Below, in pieces: positions 1 through 6,222 of a stretch of 6,222 nt of DNA (position 1 is the stretch's first letter; each line of letters opens with the position of its first letter). The notes below the pieces were generated by a model. The model saw only the letters and a list, made by a program, of their open reading frames with translations. It did no database searches and was not told the origin of the DNA. The DNA is from Pirellulales bacterium (GTDB taxonomy: Bacteria; Planctomycetota; Planctomycetia; Pirellulales; Thermoguttaceae), in NCBI GenBank assembly GCA_030642635.1, contig DAOWNK010000194.1:1-6222 (forward strand), given 5' to 3'. The translations under genes were made by a program, and so were the position numbers.

Positions 1-2
1 GC

Positions 3-125
3 ACACTCTTCAGCCGGCTGATTCTGGACCTGAACCGGGCCTCGGAAGCGGTCCAGCGGAGCATCGCCGAGCTACGCGAGATGGCCGCCGGCCTGAAGGC
101 CGTGTTTCTAGCGTTTTGCACCTAA
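3..125 (+). CDS. C-terminal end of an unidentified upstream protein (partial, runs off the left edge)
   Basis: Reading from base 3 gives 40 codons without a stop, ending in TAA at 123-125. About 33 of the 40 codons end in G or C, as in the genes downstream, and the other two forward frames look less coding-like: one has a TGA at 19-21, and the other has lower third-position GC. The residues are mostly helix formers, with an amphipathic stretch around AELREMAAGLKAVF, so a C-terminal helix or short coiled coil is likely. No family can be recognised from so short a piece. It lies on the same strand as the purF-like gene, 145 bases upstream, so it could be the preceding operon member or the end of a separate unit. 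That it is a real coding end is inferred from codon use only. Confidence 0.45.
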   Translation, partial: TLFSRLILDLNRASEAVQRSIAELREMAAGLKAVFLAFCT

Positions 126-141
126 AAACGGAAGAGCCAAG

Positions 142-147
142 TATTAT
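142..147 (+). promoter_or_regulatory. Possible -10 hexamer (TATTAT) in the leader before the purF-like gene
   Basis: TATTAT differs from the sigma-70 consensus TATAAT at one position and sits in the only AT-rich stretch of the 126-270 leader. The best upstream -35 candidate, TTGCAC at 116-121, matches only three of six bases with a 20-base spacer, so the promoter call is weak. If it were used, the transcript would start near 155 and carry a leader of about 115 bases. Confidence 0.2.
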
Positions 148-270
148 ACATCAGTCTACAAAATCACCCCGATTTGGTGAAGATGGGGGGGGCGATGGAC
201 ATGGGGAAACATTTCGTGTAGATTTCTCTTCGGTTCTGGCAACTCAATAGTCCCGATTTTTCACTGTCAC

Positions 271-1845
271 ATGAGCGACATACACGACGAATGCGGCGTC
301 GCCGCAATCTACCACCTGCCCGGCGGCGAGAAAAGTCCTCTGGCGGCCGACCATGACCCCGAGGAAGTCTCACGGCTGATGCCGCGAATGTTGCTGGACG
401 TGCAAAATCGGGGTCAACTCTCCGCCGGCATGACTACCTATAGTCCACACCGCAACCAGTTAATCGACACTCACAAGGAGGTGGGCAGCGTCAGAGAGGT
501 TTTCCGGACCAGCCATCGGGCGAAGTTTGAGAGCCTTATGCAGGAATACAAAGGCCGGGCCGCCATCGGACACGTGCGATATGCCACCTGTGGGCTGGAA
601 GACCGCAGCTACGCCCAACCGTTCGAACGCCACCACATCAAAAAACACAAGTGGTTCAGCTTCGCCTTCAACGGCCAAATAACCAACTATGCTGAATTGC
701 GTGCAGAACTGCTCGGCAACAGCGATAACTACCTCGCGCGCGAAACCGACACCGAAGTCATCATGCACCATATCAGCAAGGCCCTGCGCGACGACGGGCG
801 GCCGCCGTTGGTCGACATCTGCCGATACCTGGCTGAACAAATTGACGGCGCCTATAGCATCGTGTTTCTCGACGCGCTGGGTGACATGATGGTCGTCCGA
901 GATCCGTTGGGTATCAAGCCGCTGAGTTATGCGGTATGCGGCTCGCTGTTCGCCGCGGCCAGCGAGAGCGTGGCGCTGTTGAACCTCGGCTTCGAGCCGG
1001 ACGACATCAAGGAGTTGCCGCCCGGCCATGCCGCGATTATCTCGGACGGTAAGCTCCAGCTTCGGCAGTTCGCCCCATGCACGCGCAGGGCACATTGCTT
1101 CTTCGAGTGGGTTTATTTCGCCAACGTCGCCAGCACGCTGGAAGGGCGCAGCGTTTATTTGGCGCGTAAGGCGCTGGGTGAGGAATTAGCCAAGCTCGAA
1201 ACCGTGCCGATCGATAGCAATACGATCGTCGTGCCGGTGCCCGACACCAGCAAAGCGGCCGCGGACGCTATGGCCTATGCCCTGAAAGTGCCGAGCGTCG
1301 AGGGCCTGATCCGCAACCGCTATAGCGGCCGAACGTTCATCGAGGGCAGCGGCGACAGAAAGCACAAAGCGCAAACTAAGTATACCCCGCTACGTGAAGT
1401 CCTTGAAGGTAAACGGGTGTTGTTGGTCGAAGACTCGATAGTCCGTTCGACTACGATGAGGGTGCTTCTGCGGCAGATTCAACGGCTCGGCAAGCCGCGC
1501 GAGGTTCACATCCGCGTCGCCTGCCCGCCGATCATCAGCCCCTGTTTCTACGGCATCGATATGTCGACGATTGGCGAGCTGTTCGCACCGAAGTTCCTGA
1601 AAGAGAGCGTAATGACCGAAGCGGTCCAGCGCAAGATGGCCGAGGTGCTCGGCGCCGATTCGTTACGCTATCTGCCGGTCGAGGCTGTGGCCCGGGCGAT
1701 CGGTTTCCGTGCAGACGAATTGTGCCAGGCGTGTATTACCGGAGATTACCCCACGCCTTGCGGCCGGCGTGTGGCGAAAATCGCACGACAGAACGTCGCA
1801 AGCGACGAAACCGGCCGGACATACGAGCGTGGAGGGCAACTATGA
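271..1845 (+). CDS. purF: Amidophosphoribosyltransferase-like protein (PurF family), divergent form
   Basis: PurF makes 5-phosphoribosylamine from PRPP and glutamine, the first committed step of purine synthesis, in the cytoplasm. The 524 residues show an N-terminal Ntn glutaminase: Cys8 in ECGVAAI, to be exposed by removal of a seven-residue propeptide; GHVRYATCG (100-108) with Arg103; Asn134-Gly135; and TDTE (159-162). The phosphoribosyltransferase half follows: PVPDTSKAAA, RNRYSGRTFI (348-357) and the PRPP loop VEDSIVRSTT (386-395). Four cysteines match the 4Fe-4S ligands of the Bacillus-type enzyme: 276, 425, 485 and 488. It is longer than Bacillus PurF (476 aa), partly from about 14 extra residues between Cys8 and QNRGQ. 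ATG 271 is the only ordinary start in frame after the TGA at 178-180, and later Met codons would lose Cys8. No Shine-Dalgarno precedes it. Its last bases overlap carA. The family is certain; strict PurF activity is likely but not proven, given the loop changes. Confidence 0.9.
   Translation: MSDIHDECGVAAIYHLPGGEKSPLAADHDPEEVSRLMPRMLLDVQNRGQLSAGMTTYSPHRNQLIDTHKEVGSVREVFRTSHRAKFESLMQEYKGRAAIGHVRYATCGLEDRSYAQPFERHHIKKHKWFSFAFNGQITNYAELRAELLGNSDNYLARETDTEVIMHHISKALRDDGRPPLVDICRYLAEQIDGAYSIVFLDALGDMMVVRDPLGIKPLSYAVCGSLFAAASESVALLNLGFEPDDIKELPPGHAAIISDGKLQLRQFAPCTRRAHCFFEWVYFANVASTLEGRSVYLARKALGEELAKLETVPIDSNTIVVPVPDTSKAAADAMAYALKVPSVEGLIRNRYSGRTFIEGSGDRKHKAQTKYTPLREVLEGKRVLLVEDSIVRSTTMRVLLRQIQRLGKPREVHIRVACPPIISPCFYGIDMSTIGELFAPKFLKESVMTEAVQRKMAEVLGADSLRYLPVEAVARAIGFRADELCQACITGDYPTPCGRRVAKIARQNVASDETGRTYERGGQL
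1831..1836 (+). promoter_or_regulatory. Shine-Dalgarno sequence for carA
   Basis: GGAGGG lies five bases before the ATG at 1842, inside the last codons of the purF-like gene. It settles the carA start at 1842. An in-frame ATG at 1722 would add 40 Arg-rich residues that are only the purF-like gene read in another frame. Confidence 0.8.
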
Positions 1846-2970
1846 TTCAACGTGCGTTGCTGGCGCTCGAAGACGGCAGCTACTTCTGCGGCCGCTCGTT
1901 CGGTGCGGAAGGAGAGTGCTGCGGAGAGGTCGTCTTTAATACCTCGATGACGGGCTACGGCGAGATTCTCACCGATCCATCCTACCGCGGCCAGATGGTG
2001 TGCATGAGCTACCCGCTGGTGGGCAACTACGGCATAACCGATGAAGATTTCGAGTCTCGCGGGGTTTTCCTCTCCGGGTTCATCGTTAAAGAAAATTCGC
2101 GCATTGCCTCGAACTGGCGCTGCCGGAGGTCGCTGGCGGACTTCCTGAAGGAACACGACATCCTGGGCGTTGAGGACATCGACACCAGGCGGCTGGTGAA
2201 ACATATCCGCCAGGCAGGCGCCATGAAAGGCGTGCTCTCCACGGTTGATCTCGACCCGGACAACCTGGTCGAGAAGGCCAAGGCTTCGCCCGGGGTGATC
2301 GGCCGAGACCTGGTCAGGGAGGTTACGGAAGATAATCGCTACGAGTGGTCCGAGCCTCTGCCGGATATCGAGCCGAAAAGGCCGGAGTTCAAGGTAGCAG
2401 CGCTTGACTATGGTATCAAATACAACATTTTGCGCGGGCTGGTTGCCTATGGGTGCCGGGTAACGGTGTTTCCGGCGGCGACCAAGGCGGAACATGTGCT
2501 GGCGCACCAACCGGACGGCATTTTCTTAAGCAACGGGCCGGGTGACCCGGCGGCACTACCGCACATCGTGGATGAAGTAAAAAAACTACTGGGCAAGAAA
2601 CCGATCTTCGGCATCTGTCTGGGGCACCAGATTCTCGGCAGAGCACTTGGCGGTAAGACCTTCAAGCTGAAGTTCGGCCACCACGGCGGGAATCAGCCGG
2701 TAATGCGGCTCGACACCAGGCAAGTCGAGATCACCAGCCAAAACCACGGCTTTGCCGTAGATATCGACTCCATCGAAGACCACCCGGTTGAGACGACACA
2801 CGTCAACCTGAACGACGATACGCTTGAAGGCATGATGCACAGGGAACTACCGGTCTTCTCGGTGCAATACCATCCCGAGGCCGCGCCGGGACCGCACGAC
2901 TCACAGTATCTGTTCGAACGTTTTACAGAGATGATGCGAACCGGCAAACCACTCGAATACCGGACGAAAA

Positions 2971-2978
<8 letters not shown>
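1842..2978 (+). CDS. carA: Carbamoyl-phosphate synthase, small (glutaminase) subunit CarA
   Basis: CarA hydrolyses glutamine and passes ammonia through a tunnel to CarB. The 378-residue product is close to E. coli CarA (382 aa). The N-terminal CarA-specific domain (about 1-180) shows EVVFNTSMTGYGEILTDPSY and YPLVGNYGI. The C-terminal class I glutamine amidotransferase domain (about 184-370) shows LSNGPGDP (229-236), the nucleophile elbow GICLGHQ with Cys259, FGHHGGNQPV (278-287), SQNHGF with His302, and QYHPEAAPGPHD, giving the triad Cys259-His344-Glu346. The position equivalent to E. coli His295 (GGNHPV) is Gln285; NQP also occurs in eukaryotic CAD proteins, so this is not alarming. The start codon overlaps the purF-like stop as ATGA and has a good Shine-Dalgarno. 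The stop lies inside the start of carB, as expected for two subunits needed in equal amounts. Confidence 0.97.
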
Positions 2979-6195
<3,217 letters not shown>

Positions 6196-6197
6196 GT

Positions 6198-6221
6198 GGG
6201 GCCAGGGGCTGGGGGCTGGGG
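6198..6221 (+). repeat. Four-run G-quadruplex motif / start of a GGGGCT-type tandem repeat
   Basis: Two bases after the carB stop come four G-runs of 4, 4, 5 and 4 bases (6198-6201, 6205-6208, 6211-6215, 6218-6221), separated by CCA, CT and CT. This fits the standard G-quadruplex pattern on the strand that would be the mRNA. The last two full units read GGGGCT and GGGGGCT, so it may be the first copies of a short tandem repeat cut by the window edge. No hairpin terminator is visible in the 27 bases after carB. Confidence 0.6.
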
Positions 6222-6222
6222 A

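Noticed and set aside
164..180. Inverted repeat TCACC-7 bases-GGTGA as a terminator for the upstream gene or a regulatory hairpin
   Set aside because: The stem is only five base pairs and no T-tract follows; such a repeat is expected by chance.
2..250. Open reading frame across the left edge and leader (frame 2, ending in TAG at 248-250)
   Set aside because: Its third-position base use is not coding-like, it runs through the G8 tract and the AT-rich leader, and its product is low-complexity Gly/Pro/Arg/Ser sequence.
126..270. Purine riboswitch, PurR/Pur-box operator or pyrimidine attenuator in the operon leader
   Set aside because: No sequence resembling the known Pur-box or PurR operator, the purine riboswitch core, or a hairpin followed by a T-run could be found by eye.
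460..1095. Long antisense open frames opposite the purF-like gene, carA and carB (for example 460-1095, 1746-2510, 3547-4308, 4639-5400)
   Set aside because: They lie fully opposite well-conserved genes, have no recognisable motifs, and are expected where the coding strand has strong third-position G/C bias.
1722..1841. 40-residue N-terminal extension of carA from an upstream in-frame ATG
   Set aside because: The extension is Arg-rich, lies wholly inside the purF-like gene in another frame, has no match to CarA, and the ATG at 1842 has a strong Shine-Dalgarno and gives the normal CarA length.

Overview
The window holds a compact, co-directional (+ strand) biosynthetic operon: an amidophosphoribosyltransferase-like gene (purF family, 271-1845), carA (1842-2978) and carB (2971-6195). 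They overlap by 4 and 8 bases. Together they cover the glutamine-dependent first step of purine synthesis (PurF) and synthesis of carbamoyl phosphate for pyrimidines and arginine (CarAB). All three reading frames are intact and carry the catalytic residues of their families.

Region by region: bases 3-125 look like the last 40 codons of an upstream gene that runs off the left edge. Bases 126-270 are a non-coding leader with a weak -10-like hexamer, a short inverted repeat and a run of eight G, but no Shine-Dalgarno sequence before the purF-like ATG. A strong GGAGGG lies inside the 3' end of the purF-like gene and sets the carA start at 1842. carB fills the rest. Its stop at 6193-6195 is followed almost at once by four G-runs that fit a G-quadruplex motif and look like the start of a short tandem repeat cut by the right edge.

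Organism: GC-rich coding sequence with strong G/C preference at third codon positions, from a free-living type of bacterium with full nucleotide synthesis. The purF-like protein departs from textbook PurF in several fixed-looking places (an extra segment after the catalytic Cys, QNRGQLSAGM, FNGQ and VEDSIVRSTT). From memory this resembles PurF-like proteins of Planctomycetota, possibly Phycisphaerae or relatives. That assignment is inference and was not checked by any search.

No mobile element, CRISPR array, RNA gene or novel multi-gene system is visible. The most notable points are the divergent PurF, its tight coupling to carAB, and the G-quadruplex-type sequence just after carB.
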